Source: Candidatus Obscuribacterales bacterium
GTDB taxonomy: Bacteria; Cyanobacteriota; Vampirovibrionia; Obscuribacterales; Obscuribacteraceae
Reading direction: 5' to 3'
DNA: 57,932 bases
Assembly: GCA_019746975.1 (NCBI GenBank)
Contig: JAIERK010000093.1
Span: 1-57,932 of the forward strand
Positions 1 through 8,774 of this stretch are shown here, one piece after another. Numbering within the stretch: position 1 is the stretch's first letter; every line of letters begins with the position of its first letter. Both the position numbers and the translations under genes were made by a program. Under the pieces are notes generated by a model, which saw nothing but the letters and a program-made list of their open reading frames with translations, was not told the origin of the DNA and ran no database searches.

Positions 1-77
1 ACTGACTTAGAGGTTACCAACTAATCTCAATCTTTGACCGGCGAGCCGCCGGTCACGTCCACCACTGAGCATTTACG
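1..77. repeat. Terminal inverted repeat, left copy
   Basis: The first 77 bases are an exact reverse complement of the last 77 (57856-57932); identity stops abruptly at base 78. Inside lies a 9 bp perfect stem with a 3-base loop (bases 36-56, arms TGACCGGCG and CGCCGGTCA). I saw no further copy inside the window. It may be the end of a TIR-bounded or invertible element, or the visible edge of a longer inverted repeat at which assembly stopped. Confidence 0.95.
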
Positions 78-543
78 TATTATCAGCGGTGCTTACGATA
101 AAAGATAGGAGAAGGGCTGTTTGGATGTAAATGGTCACTGATGGACGTGGAGACTCGCCATCTGGAGCCGTTTTGCAGAACATTTTGTGCCGCATGTTCT
201 GGCGCTTGTCCTAAACGAAAGCAGCTTCAAGACTACCGCAAGTGAACGTTAGCGTGGATATGAGTTTAATCCGTATCGCCGCTTGCTTCAGGGGGATGCC
301 AAATATCTCATGTGTCCGGATAACTGGAGACACACTGGTCCAGGACGAGGTACAGGTGCATAACGAGGTAGGATCAGTCAGATGGACTCCAGTAGAGACG
401 AGGTGTGTTTAATGCTTTTGGCAGCAGCCTGGACGGATAAATGAGAATCTGTAAGAGAGATGATCCGTTGTGCGATAATGCGATATCGGTTCGCATCATT
501 GAGTGGTAAAACACAGCGGCTTGTGGCAGGCTAAAATGGAAGT
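78..543. other. Gene-poor stretch after the left repeat
   Basis: No convincing reading frame, tRNA or strong hairpin. Short GACGAGGT-like words recur around 345-400, but I see no clear repeat unit. It presumably carries the promoter of the TPR gene starting at about 544. Confidence 0.5.
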
Positions 544-2340
544 ATGAGTGTTGGTGTAGGCGCCATGTCGAGCGGGACCGCGAAGTCAGAGCTTCGAAGA
601 ATCTTAGCGGTTTTGATCGTTGCGATCGTATCGGTTGGCTGTGCCACCAATAGTAATACCAGGTTTCAAGCCATAACTAATCAGTCCGCGGCGAAACTGC
701 AAGCCGGTAACACTTCGGAAGCCTGGTCGGAGCTGGAGAAGCTTTCCGCAGAGCAAGCCAGTCTCTCAGGCAGCCGTGGGACAAAGCGTTCGCTGTTAGC
801 CGCCGCGATCAAGGTTCATCTCGATCTAGCCAGCAGGATCGAGAGTCAGGGTGATCTTGGGACGGCCAGAACGATACTTTTGCGGGCCGTAGAGTTGGAG
901 TGTCTTGATGATGAGTGGTCCTCGCAAGGCGGCCCGGCAACTGCAAGTTACAAGGCCGTTTTGAAAAATAAAAGCGAGGTCGTGAAGGAGCGACAGGTCG
1001 AGAAGACGGAGTCGATCACCACGGACATCAAGAGTGAGATATCGGCCGCCAAAAGAGTTGCCGCATCAGGTGACTCTAAAGCCGCGGAGACGCTCCTTTT
1101 GAACTCTGCTCAGAGGTCTCTAAAACAATATGGGAATTTGAGCGCTAGCTACCTCAAAGTGAGAGATGCGCTTGCCGATATGTACAGGCTCGAATCGAAG
1201 CCTGATAAGGCTCGGAAAATTCATACGGAGAATATCAAGTCGCTCGAAGCGATGTCAGAAAGATACGAGGGCACCGACAAAGAGCAGCTCTGGGCTGAAG
1301 CTTTGAACAAGGAGCTACTGGCGCTCGCGGCCATCGAAGAGTCCGGAGGGCGTTTTTCCGAGGAAGAAAAAATCCTGAGAAAGGCTGAGACGTTGTGTGC
1401 CCATATCTTCGGCAAAGAAACTCTTCACTACGCTGATGTCGAAATTGCCCTTTCCTCACCGCTTGCCCGAACCGGTAGAGCAAATGTCGCTTCGGATTTG
1501 TTGAACGATGCCCTTGCTTTGTACGAATCGAATAATCGAAGCAATCGTGCGAAAATTTGTGAAATCATTTCGAAACAGGCTATTATACTGGCTCGGGAGA
1601 AACGGTACCAGTTAGCGCTCGATTGTTGCAACCGCGCCATCGGCATTCTGGATAAACATCCGAACATCGGTAATCGAGGTATTGTCGTTGGGGTGTCGAT
1701 TGAATGCCTGCTGTGGCTTGGTCGCGATGAAGATGCTATCGGCCGGACAGCGGAGTTCGTTTCACTTTGCAAAAAAGGATCTGGGGATCCTAGTACGAGT
1801 TTTGCGCGTCTTTCCTTGCTCGGCGACCTGTGGTTTTCTAAGAAAAACTATTTGCAGGCGCGCCGAATGTACGGTCCAGCTCTGACAAATTTCGAAGCGT
1901 TGAGCTCGACACTTGAACAGCGTCGGCGCGCTTTGTTATGTTGCTTAAATCTAGCCGAATGCAATTTCGAATTGAAGCGGCTCGCTGATACTATCGCCAG
2001 TGCCAACAAGGCGAGTCAACTCCTTAGCGTCAACAAGGATGCGAGCCTCAAGCTAGCCGGTATTTACAATGGCATTGCCGGCCTGCTCGGCCACGATGGT
2101 AAGTTTGAGGCAGCTATAGCGTGGCAAGCCAAGGCCCTCAAGCTATGTGAGACGAGGGTTGGAGTGTACGAATCGCCGACGATATCAACTTTGATTCAAA
2201 TGTCGGATTCATATCGACGAGCAGGTGATATGGCGAAAACGAATGAACTGCTCAGGACTGCGTTGGGGCGATGCGGGAAAAATCCGTCTGATCCGGACGT
2301 AAAGAACTTCAAGGACATTGTGATTGAAAGGTTGAAGTAG
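544..2340 (+). CDS. TPR-repeat protein, probable lipoprotein
   Basis: A 598-residue protein whose N-terminus (charged RR, about 14 hydrophobic residues, then VSVGCAT near residue 33) looks like a lipoprotein or Sec signal with a slightly non-canonical lipobox. The rest is helical, with repeated A-L-x-x-A and G-x-x-x-E-A-E patterns typical of tandem tetratricopeptide repeats, best seen around residues 260-420 and 480-590. Such proteins are binding scaffolds, here probably outside the cytoplasm. The ATG at 565 is an alternative start; neither start has a strong ribosome site. It stands alone between long spacers. No specific partner can be named. Another TPR protein is at 33957-35981. Confidence 0.75.
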   Translation: MSVGVGAMSSGTAKSELRRILAVLIVAIVSVGCATNSNTRFQAITNQSAAKLQAGNTSEAWSELEKLSAEQASLSGSRGTKRSLLAAAIKVHLDLASRIESQGDLGTARTILLRAVELECLDDEWSSQGGPATASYKAVLKNKSEVVKERQVEKTESITTDIKSEISAAKRVAASGDSKAAETLLLNSAQRSLKQYGNLSASYLKVRDALADMYRLESKPDKARKIHTENIKSLEAMSERYEGTDKEQLWAEALNKELLALAAIEESGGRFSEEEKILRKAETLCAHIFGKETLHYADVEIALSSPLARTGRANVASDLLNDALALYESNNRSNRAKICEIISKQAIILAREKRYQLALDCCNRAIGILDKHPNIGNRGIVVGVSIECLLWLGRDEDAIGRTAEFVSLCKKGSGDPSTSFARLSLLGDLWFSKKNYLQARRMYGPALTNFEALSSTLEQRRRALLCCLNLAECNFELKRLADTIASANKASQLLSVNKDASLKLAGIYNGIAGLLGHDGKFEAAIAWQAKALKLCETRVGVYESPTISTLIQMSDSYRRAGDMAKTNELLRTALGRCGKNPSDPDVKNFKDIVIERLK

Positions 2341-2919
2341 CGATACCACTGGCAGTGGCGCGTTCGCGTCCAGTCCGATATGTGAAAAGCCGCCCCCGGG
2401 AACGCTTTCGCAAGGTATTGTTGCCAAGCGGAAGGAGCTTCTAAGTTAAGGTTGGCCAGGCTAGTAAAGGTTTGTCGCGGGCCGGTAGAAGAGCTCTCGT
2501 CTTGTGATATTACGAGGGAAACAGCCGAAAGTGTGTTTTTGCCGTGCTAACTAACTCTAGATTGAAGAATGTTCGGAGAAGATTGAAAGGCTCCTCGGAC
2601 ATGAGTGTCTTGATTAAAGCCTATAAATACAAGCTTCCATGCTCTTGAAAATAAGCAGCGTAGATCTGGTTTCATGAAACAGATCCTAGTGACTGTCAGT
2701 GGCGATTATCTCTCGAAGAATACCATCTCGTCATCAGAGTGCTCCAGAAAATGCTTGGCCATGCCATGCTTTGAGGACTGGTGATGAGTGGGAGGAGACT
2801 ATTTTGGAAGGAGCCCACCCCATATGGCCATGGGCTTAGTCATAGATCACGGGGTTTGCAACTTCTGAGGCAGGGACGCGAGGTTCCTGCACTACTCCTT
2901 TCGTAAAGGAATCAGGAAC
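2341..2919. other. Spacer before the ABC exporter
   Basis: About 580 bases without a credible gene. The last 25 bases hold a small hairpin (CCTTT..AAAGG) and the AGGA ribosome site of the next gene. Base composition changes from AT-richer to GC-richer across this spacer. Confidence 0.5.
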
Positions 2920-4626
2920 ATGAATGCCAAGAGCCTGCGGAAGGACCTTCGCAGGGTTCTTTCGCCCTATTGGGTCAGTCCATCCCGGTGGCTTGGGTGG
3001 TGCTGGCTGACTTTGCTTCTCGTCCTCCTGCTGGTAATCAGCTACATCAACATCCGCATCAGCTACGCCGAGCGCTCCGTGTTCACCGCACTGGAGCTGA
3101 AGGATGCTGCCGTCTTCTGGCGCAATCTCTTCATGTATGCGGTGATTCTTGTGTCGAGCGTGCCAGTCGTCGGGTCGTTTGGTTGGGTGAAGGCGAAGCT
3201 GGAGTTGGCGTGGCGTGAGTGGCTGACCAAGCACATCATCGACCGCTACCTCGCGAGTCGCAACTTCTTCCACGTGTCGCCCGACAAGGTCGACAACCCG
3301 GACGAGCGAGTACAGCAAGACGTAACCTACTTCTGCACGGAGGTGATGACACTCACTATGGCCGTGCTGGACAGTGGTCTCGCTTTCGTGGCGTTCGTGA
3401 CTATCTTGTATTTGATTTCGCCGACACTGCTGGTGGTGGCTATCGGGTACTCGATTCTAGGCACGGTCACGACTTTGTTGTTCGGACGGCGCCTCATCGG
3501 CATGCACTACGAACAGCAGAAGCTCGAAGCGGAGTTCCGCTACAATCTCGTGTATCTGCGTGATAACGCAGAGCCGATTGCGTTGTACAACGCTGCGGAG
3601 AGGGAAAAGTCTGAGCTGAACAACAGACTGATGGCACTTCTTCGCAACATGAGCTCGATTGCGGGCTGGCAGCGTAACTTGACGCTGTTCAAGACCTCCT
3701 ACGACTACAGCTTGCTTATCATTCCTGCGTTGGTCTCCGCCCCGCTTTATCTGAGTGGGCAGATCCAACTGGGGATGATGGTGCAGGCCGGCACTGCCTT
3801 CGGGCGTGTGATCGGCGCGCTCTCAGTCGTGATCGTGCAGTATCAGACTTTTGCGAGGTTGGCTGCTATCACCAGCCGGCTCTCAGACTTCGTAGGTGTT
3901 CTCGAGGACCTCGAGAACGGCTCGGAGAAGGGTCTGATTGTGACCGAGAAATCGACGATTCTGAGTGTGAAGGACCTTACGGTGATGACTCGTGATAGCA
4001 GTCGCATCCTGGTCAAGAACCTCAGTTTCGAGCTGGAAGCTGGTAAGCGTCTGTTGGTTACTGGCCCGAGCGGCGTCGGCAAGAGCTCTCTCATTCGTGC
4101 TCTAGTCGGGCTCTGGACCAAGGGTGACGGCACGATCAGGCGACCGGATCTGGAGGAGATGTTGGTTCTTCCTCAGACTACGTACCTGACGCTCGGCTCT
4201 CTGCGTGATCAGCTGACCTATCCTAAGGAGATTAGTGAGCCTCATCTGTTCGACGATGCCCGCATGCGCGCGGTGCTCCAACAGGTGAATCTAGGCAAGC
4301 TCGAGGAGCGCGTCGGCGGCCTTGGTGCTGTTCACCGGTACAACCAGATGTTGTCACACGGTGAGCGGCAGCGCATAGCCATCGCACGCATGTTGTACAA
4401 CGTGCCCAAGCTCACCTTCCTGGATGAGGCGACGAGCGCGCTTGATTACGACAACGAGATGCTGATGTACCGGCTGGTCGCCGCCAGCGGTGCCACAATC
4501 GTCTCGGTGGCGCATCGTAAGGAGCTCCTGGAGTTCCACGACACCGTGCTCGAACTTCTTCCGGAAGGCGGTTGGCGTCTGGTACCGATGAATGAGTACA
4601 CACAGGACACGACGCCGACGACCTGA
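2920..4626 (+). CDS. SbmA/YddA-type ABC transporter, fused permease and ATPase
   Basis: A 568-residue half-transporter. The N-terminal 330 residues hold about six membrane segments of the ABC_membrane_2 (SbmA/BacA, peroxisomal ABCD) type, including the DNPDERVQQD stretch near residue 125 that marks this family. The C-terminal ATPase has Walker A GPSGVGKSS near 382, signature LSHGERQR near 477, Walker B LTFLDEAT near 500 and the switch histidine in VAHRK near 532. Relatives such as YddA and Rv1819c act as homodimers in the inner membrane on peptides, cobalamin or hydrophilic solutes; the substrate here is unknown. A 13 bp hairpin follows the stop, then a glycoamylase-family gene in the same direction. 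Confidence 0.9.
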   Translation: MNAKSLRKDLRRVLSPYWVSPSRWLGWCWLTLLLVLLLVISYINIRISYAERSVFTALELKDAAVFWRNLFMYAVILVSSVPVVGSFGWVKAKLELAWREWLTKHIIDRYLASRNFFHVSPDKVDNPDERVQQDVTYFCTEVMTLTMAVLDSGLAFVAFVTILYLISPTLLVVAIGYSILGTVTTLLFGRRLIGMHYEQQKLEAEFRYNLVYLRDNAEPIALYNAAEREKSELNNRLMALLRNMSSIAGWQRNLTLFKTSYDYSLLIIPALVSAPLYLSGQIQLGMMVQAGTAFGRVIGALSVVIVQYQTFARLAAITSRLSDFVGVLEDLENGSEKGLIVTEKSTILSVKDLTVMTRDSSRILVKNLSFELEAGKRLLVTGPSGVGKSSLIRALVGLWTKGDGTIRRPDLEEMLVLPQTTYLTLGSLRDQLTYPKEISEPHLFDDARMRAVLQQVNLGKLEERVGGLGAVHRYNQMLSHGERQRIAIARMLYNVPKLTFLDEATSALDYDNEMLMYRLVAASGATIVSVAHRKELLEFHDTVLELLPEGGWRLVPMNEYTQDTTPTT

Positions 4627-4633
4627 GTTATTA

Positions 4634-4662
4634 AGACTCGCGCTCACGCTGAGCGCGAGTCT
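4634..4662 (+). terminator. Hairpin after the ABC exporter
   Basis: A 13 bp perfect stem with a CGC loop, followed by a pyrimidine run (CTTCCTC) rather than a T-tract. It separates the exporter from the next gene and rules out the longer upstream start of that gene. Confidence 0.65.
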
Positions 4663-4723
4663 CTTCCTCGCTTCAGAACCAACTTCTTCAACGCATGCTC
4701 ACACTAGAGCACGGAAGGTTGAG

Positions 4724-6124
4724 ATGGACACTCCAAGTAATAAGTCAGGCCGCACCAAAGCGATCCTTTGCGATGCGATCCTGAAGCACCCGGCTTATAA
4801 GCCCTCGGTTAATATGCGCTCCCACGCTCGAATGCTCGGTCGAGTGGAGAAGGCGCATTTTAGATATTTCCAGAAAAACCAGAATCCGGATCTCGGACTG
4901 GTTCTGGACAAGGACGACCAGCTAGCTCCCGCCAGCATCGCGGCTGTCGGCTTCTCGCTAGCCGGCTACGCCTGCGCGGTCAGACGCGGCTGGATATCGC
5001 GGAAGGAGGCGTTAGAGTATTGTACGAGGACGCTCGAAGGACTCTGGTCGGCACCGCAAGGTCAGCAGAAGGAGGGTACGAGCGGCTATCGCGGCTTCTT
5101 CTATCACTTCCTCGATCCGTCGACGGGGCTCAGGGCGACTGCTCCGAAGTATTGGAATTCCGAATTGTCGAGCATCGACACTGCGCTACTGATGGCAGGT
5201 GTGCTCTTCGTGAGGAATTACTTCAACGGTGCATGTCCGGCCGAGGCTCGCGTACGCGACCTGGCCAACAGGCTCTACGAGCGAGTCGAATGGAACTGGC
5301 TTTTCCGAGAGGACAAGCTGGTCCAGCATGGCTGGACTCCGGAGAGCGGTGTGATCTCGCATGTGTACAAGGGCTACAGCGAGGCCCTCCTACTCTACGT
5401 ACTGGCGCTGGGCTCTCCCAGCTACCCAGCACCGGATGGTGCCTGGCGGTCCTATCTCGGCGATGCTTCACTCGGTCGAGCTTACGGCATCGATTACGTG
5501 CGAATGCCGGGCGAGCCGCTGTTCTGCTACCAGTACCCGCATGTGTGGATCGACTTCCGGGGCATCAGAGACTTTGTCTCCGACCGCGTCGGATTCGACT
5601 GGTTCGAGAATTCGCGGCGGATGTCGCTCGTCCACTATCGCTACGCTCAGGCGAACCCGAAAGGGTTCCGTGGGTATGGCGGTTTTGATTGGGCGCTTAC
5701 AGCTTGCGTCGGTCCTGGTTTTTTGACGAAAGAGGTCGACGGGCGCAGCGTCGAGTTTCGCGAGTATTCCGAGCGCGGCTGCCCAGACGGCTTTGACGAC
5801 GGCACCATCGCTCCAACTGCGGCGATCTCGGCGATACCTTTTGTGCCGGAAATCTCGATTCCGACCATCAGGTATTGGCTCAAGCAGCGTCCTCTGCTGT
5901 TTTCCGACGATGGCGGATTCGCCGATGCCTTCAATCCGTCGTTCGACCACACGAGGAAAGACGGCTGGATTTGCCGTCACAGGCTCGGCATCGACCAGGG
6001 ACCGATTTTGTTGATGCTGGAAAATTGGCGCTCCGGCCTCGTGTGGTCGGTCATGCGCAAAGACATTGCGCTTCGGAACGGACTTGTCAAGGCCGGCTTC
6101 CGCGGCGGGTGGCTTCAGAACTGA
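4724..6124 (+). CDS. Glycoamylase-family (PF10091-like) glycan-active protein
   Basis: A 466-residue protein resembling the putative glucoamylase family, whose characterised members include GH144 endo-beta-1,2-glucanases. Family-like stretches are FCYQYPHVWIDFRGI (about residues 267-281), SLVHYRYAQANP (about 302-313), YGGFDWALTA (about 319-328) and the C-terminal IDQGPILLMLENWRSG, all within an alpha/alpha barrel-type sequence. The start at 4724 has AAGG five bases upstream and lies beyond the hairpin at 4634-4662; a frame extension to 4592 would overlap the exporter. No signal peptide is visible from this start, suggesting a cytoplasmic enzyme or one exported another way. Next to a GH1 remnant it suggests a small glucan-handling locus. 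The substrate is inferred, not shown. Confidence 0.8.
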   Translation: MDTPSNKSGRTKAILCDAILKHPAYKPSVNMRSHARMLGRVEKAHFRYFQKNQNPDLGLVLDKDDQLAPASIAAVGFSLAGYACAVRRGWISRKEALEYCTRTLEGLWSAPQGQQKEGTSGYRGFFYHFLDPSTGLRATAPKYWNSELSSIDTALLMAGVLFVRNYFNGACPAEARVRDLANRLYERVEWNWLFREDKLVQHGWTPESGVISHVYKGYSEALLLYVLALGSPSYPAPDGAWRSYLGDASLGRAYGIDYVRMPGEPLFCYQYPHVWIDFRGIRDFVSDRVGFDWFENSRRMSLVHYRYAQANPKGFRGYGGFDWALTACVGPGFLTKEVDGRSVEFREYSERGCPDGFDDGTIAPTAAISAIPFVPEISIPTIRYWLKQRPLLFSDDGGFADAFNPSFDHTRKDGWICRHRLGIDQGPILLMLENWRSGLVWSVMRKDIALRNGLVKAGFRGGWLQN

Positions 6125-6134
6125 GGAGCATGAT

Positions 6135-6664
6135 ATGACTGCCACACACGCTTCCTGGTCGGCGGCATCGTCGAGAAGCCAGGTGTAGAACGGACTCAGA
6201 TGGGATGGGAGATGGAGCCGTCATCTCTGACCGCCATGCTTCTGCAACTTCAGGATGAATACGAGCTCCCTCCTATCTACATCACGGAGAACGGGGCAGC
6301 GCTCGATGATGTCCTGGAGTCGGATGGTCGCATTCACGATAGGCGTCGAATCGCCTACCTCGACAATCACCTGGGTGCACTCGCAAGTGCCATCAAGGGT
6401 GGTGTGGACGTCCGTGGCTATTTCGTCTGGAGCCTGCTCGATAATCTCAAGTGGCCGCTCGGGTTCAAGAAGACGTTCGGTCTCATTCATGTCGACAGGC
6501 TGACGCTGAGTCGTTCGGTGAAGGAAAGCGGTCTCTGGTACAAGCGCGTCATCCGCAACAATCGCGCTGACATCAGGGGCGAGGTTCGGAACAGTTCTAA
6601 ACAAGAGGCGTTCTCCGTCGGTAGAACGCCTCGCTTGCAACGAAGGAGGATGAATGTTTCCTGA
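6135..6664 (+). pseudogene. GH1 beta-glucosidase remnant, C-terminal part only
   Basis: The frame running through ATG 6200 reads TQMGWEMEP, then PPIYITENGAALDD, DGRIHDRRRIAYL, GYFVWSLLDN and ESGLWYKRVI, the conserved order of the last 140 residues of family 1 glycosidases. The homologous reading starts near 6150 (IVEKPGVERTQMGWE) without a start codon. A good AGGAG site with ATG at 6135 opens a different frame that stops after 17 codons. The nucleophile motif ITENG is kept, but the N-terminal barrel and the acid/base NEP motif (about 300 codons) are missing. The frame also runs through a 10 bp hairpin near 6605-6632, so its original stop is probably lost too. An active enzyme is very unlikely. 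Confidence 0.85.
6605..6632 (+). terminator. Hairpin after the GH1 remnant
   Basis: A 10 bp perfect stem (GAGGCGTTCT with AGAACGCCTC) with an 8-base loop and no T-tract. It lies just upstream of the ribosome site of the next gene and probably ended the original GH1 transcript. Confidence 0.55.
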
Positions 6665-7235
6665 ATTCAGCATCGCGACGCTGCTTCTGATCGCCCTTGG
6701 ACAGGGCGTGCTGGTTGGATTTGTCGCGCCTGACTTGGCCCGAACCTTCGGGCCTCGGTCTGTGAAGACGACCTCGATCGTAGTTAGTGTGTTGAGCTTT
6801 GTGGCCGGTGTGTTGATCAGTACTAAGGCACAAGTGCTCATCGGAGCGTGCGCGTTCGTCACGCCAACCTTCCTGGTGTCGCTGTGGCGTAGCCGCCGCA
6901 TCGCGGAAAAAGTTCGCCGGGACTTGGAGTTGGCACCACAGGTGGTGAGCTTTGCGCTCGCTCGATTCGATCGGCTTTCCGCGACGGAGGGCATTACGCT
7001 AGGGTCGCTGGGCGAGGCGCTCGAAGACGAGTCTCGGTATTCCGAATCGGAGCTGATTTTGCTTCGGTATCTCGAAGAGAACATCTGCCAGATCGGTCAT
7101 GTCTACGACACGGTGATTCTGTCCGGCACCTCGATGGGTGGCGTGTCGGCTGTCCCGATGTTCGCAATCAGTCGGCCCGATCTACAAAGCTACGTCCAGC
7201 GTGTCAACGTGCAGAACTCGAGCTGGATCAACTGA
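6654..7235 (+). CDS. Unknown membrane-anchored protein
   Basis: A 193-residue protein with a strong AAGGAGG site just before its ATG. Two hydrophobic segments occur near residues 7-27 and 41-72, followed by a soluble, mostly helical C-terminal part (REKVRRDLELAPQ-like charged region, then ALEDESRYSESELILL). I do not recognise a family. It overlaps the read-through end of the GH1 remnant by a few bases and has a weak hairpin downstream (7258-7295). The next gene also encodes a small membrane protein, so the pair may act together, but nothing in the sequence proves it. Confidence 0.75.
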   Translation: MFPEFSIATLLLIALGQGVLVGFVAPDLARTFGPRSVKTTSIVVSVLSFVAGVLISTKAQVLIGACAFVTPTFLVSLWRSRRIAEKVRRDLELAPQVVSFALARFDRLSATEGITLGSLGEALEDESRYSESELILLRYLEENICQIGHVYDTVILSGTSMGGVSAVPMFAISRPDLQSYVQRVNVQNSSWIN

Positions 7236-7349
7236 TCGTCTGACGACAGTTCGACGGAAGGCGGCTGTAGGCGAAAGTTTACCGCCGCTTTCTTGATATT
7301 CCTTTTCGACGGCGGTCGCGCAAGCGCCGGCTAGAAACGCGAGGTCAAG

Positions 7350-7769
7350 ATGGATGAAAAAATGAACGCCAGGTTGATCGTTGTTGAGACGATTGGCTCT
7401 GTGTGCTGGTTTTTGATGGATGCCTCATGGATGTTCGGCATCTCCATCACCGCCAAGATTCTTGCTGTCTTCACTGTGGCGGCGAGCTTACTGGTGTTTC
7501 GCTACACGGAGCGAGCCTTGTCTCAGATGCTTGTCACCGCAGCCATGGCAGCCTGGGCGTCGATGAATGTGTGCTGGATGCTGCACGATCTCAAGTCCTG
7601 GGACAGCGGTCTCACGGTTGCCGCGGTCTTCTTCGCAGTCGGTGCCATGTGTCTCGTTACGGCGGTTCTGTTCGCAAAACGAAGCCTGGAGCCGATCCAG
7701 GCAATCATCGAGCGCTTTCGGCGCTTGAGGTCGTCGGTTCGGAAGAAGAAAGACGGCAATAATCGCTGA
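7350..7769 (+). CDS. Small four-helix membrane protein, unknown
   Basis: A 139-residue integral membrane protein with about four hydrophobic segments (near residues 8-26, 31-48, 56-76, 87-106) and a strongly basic C-terminus (RRLRSSVRKKK), which predicts a cytoplasmic tail. Tryptophans recur inside the helices (CWFLMDASWMF, AAWASMNVCWML). The ATG has GAGG six bases upstream; a second Met three codons on could also start it. I do not recognise the family. It follows the previous membrane-protein gene after a 114-base gap in the same direction. Confidence 0.75.
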   Translation: MDEKMNARLIVVETIGSVCWFLMDASWMFGISITAKILAVFTVAASLLVFRYTERALSQMLVTAAMAAWASMNVCWMLHDLKSWDSGLTVAAVFFAVGAMCLVTAVLFAKRSLEPIQAIIERFRRLRSSVRKKKDGNNR

Positions 7770-8365
7770 TGTTCTTGCCTTCAATCGAAGGTTGCTTCAG
7801 GGTGCTGTTCGATACTCCAAGGAGTGAACAGATACCTTCATCTCCAGCACTGGTTGTGCTGGAACTCAATCAGGTTTTCACCACCCGAAACAGCTCTACG
7901 GAGCTCATCGCGATGGTGTTTTTTGCGCGGGCGCTTGAACGTACCGCGTTTTGTTCGCGGCGAGAGGGTGACACCTAATCTGGTGGCGCCCTCTCGCTAA
8001 GACACCTTGTACTCAGCTGCGTGTTAGTCGTCGCGTCGGCATTACGCCTACTGCTTCCTGTCTTTCTTTGTGGTAAACGAAATGAGGTAGTAGAGAGTTT
8101 TATCACAGGTTGGTTAATCTCAAACCAGCTGCGGTTGCGAACACCTTCACGGTTTAATCTCGAAATTGATCCATGTCTGCTCACCCTCTTTGAAAACCAC
8201 TCGCCGTGCGGTTTTCGATGGATACTATAGAAGAGCATAGGAGAAGAGCTAAGAGATAGGAAAGAGGAGCTCTCGCTCATTTCCCATCCCAGCGGCTTTG
8301 TAGCGCACCGACTTTGTCGGCGAGCTACAAGTCACTCGTCAATCATGGGACCGGTGGCTGCCGCG
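7770..8365. other. Hairpin-rich spacer between convergent genes
   Basis: No convincing gene. Several small stems occur: 7807-7829 (GTTC/CTCC with GGAG/GAAC), 7844-7862 (CCAGCAC with GTGCTGG), GAAAACC with GGTTTTC near 8190, and the larger hairpin at 8298-8330. Short frames at 7769-7978 and 7975-8280 lack a ribosome site and codon bias. Confidence 0.5.
8298..8330 (-). terminator. Nested hairpin after the small secreted protein
   Basis: Outer arms TTGTAGC and GCTACAA enclose an inner CCGAC-TTT-GTCGG stem, with a 3-base internal loop on each side. It lies 36 bases beyond the stop of the leftward gene at 8366-8713. No T-tract follows on either strand. Confidence 0.55.
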
Positions 8366-8713
8366 TTAGCCCGGTCGTGGTCCCAAGTAGGGCGCGGGTT
8401 GGCCGAAGTTGTCCAGGTAGAAGTAGACGTTCGTCAGGCGGTCGTAGTAGACCTGAACGACGATCTGCCGGAACAGAACCACAGGCACGCTGATGATGCG
8501 CCCGGTCCGCGGGTCGCGGACGAAACGGTATGTCACATACGTCTCGTTGACGACTGCGGTGAATGCCGGTACGTATCGTTGGGCTGGTAGGACTACTGCA
8601 CTTTTGACGCCCCTGGCGGGGCTCGGTGTCTTGTCTTTGCTGCCCTTTTCAGTCGCGTGGCTGTTTCCCGCCAAACATGTGACGAGCACTAGTATTGCGG
8701 TGATCAGTTTCAC
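8366..8713 (-). CDS. Small secreted protein, unknown
   Basis: A 115-residue protein from a GTG start with GAGG eight bases upstream. A clear Sec signal peptide (KLITAILVLVTCLAGNSHA, cleavage near residue 20) precedes a mature part of about 95 residues rich in aromatic residues and valine (ETYVTYRFVRDPRTG, VQVYYDRLTNVYFYLDN), probably beta-structured. No family is recognised. It lies just downstream, in the same direction, of the secreted-paralog gene at 8775-9650, with a gap of 61 bases. Confidence 0.75.
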   Translation of the reverse strand: MKLITAILVLVTCLAGNSHATEKGSKDKTPSPARGVKSAVVLPAQRYVPAFTAVVNETYVTYRFVRDPRTGRIISVPVVLFRQIVVQVYYDRLTNVYFYLDNFGQPAPYLGPRPG

Positions 8714-8774
8714 TGCTCATCCCTCTGAGGGGTGTGCTGGAAAAAGAGTTCTTGTGTGACCGAACTGCGGATGC

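Noticed and set aside
4592..4723. N-terminal extension of the glycoamylase-family gene
   Set aside because: It would overlap the exporter gene and a 13 bp terminator-like hairpin; its apparent signal-like stretch comes from that hairpin. ATG 4724 has a proper ribosome site.
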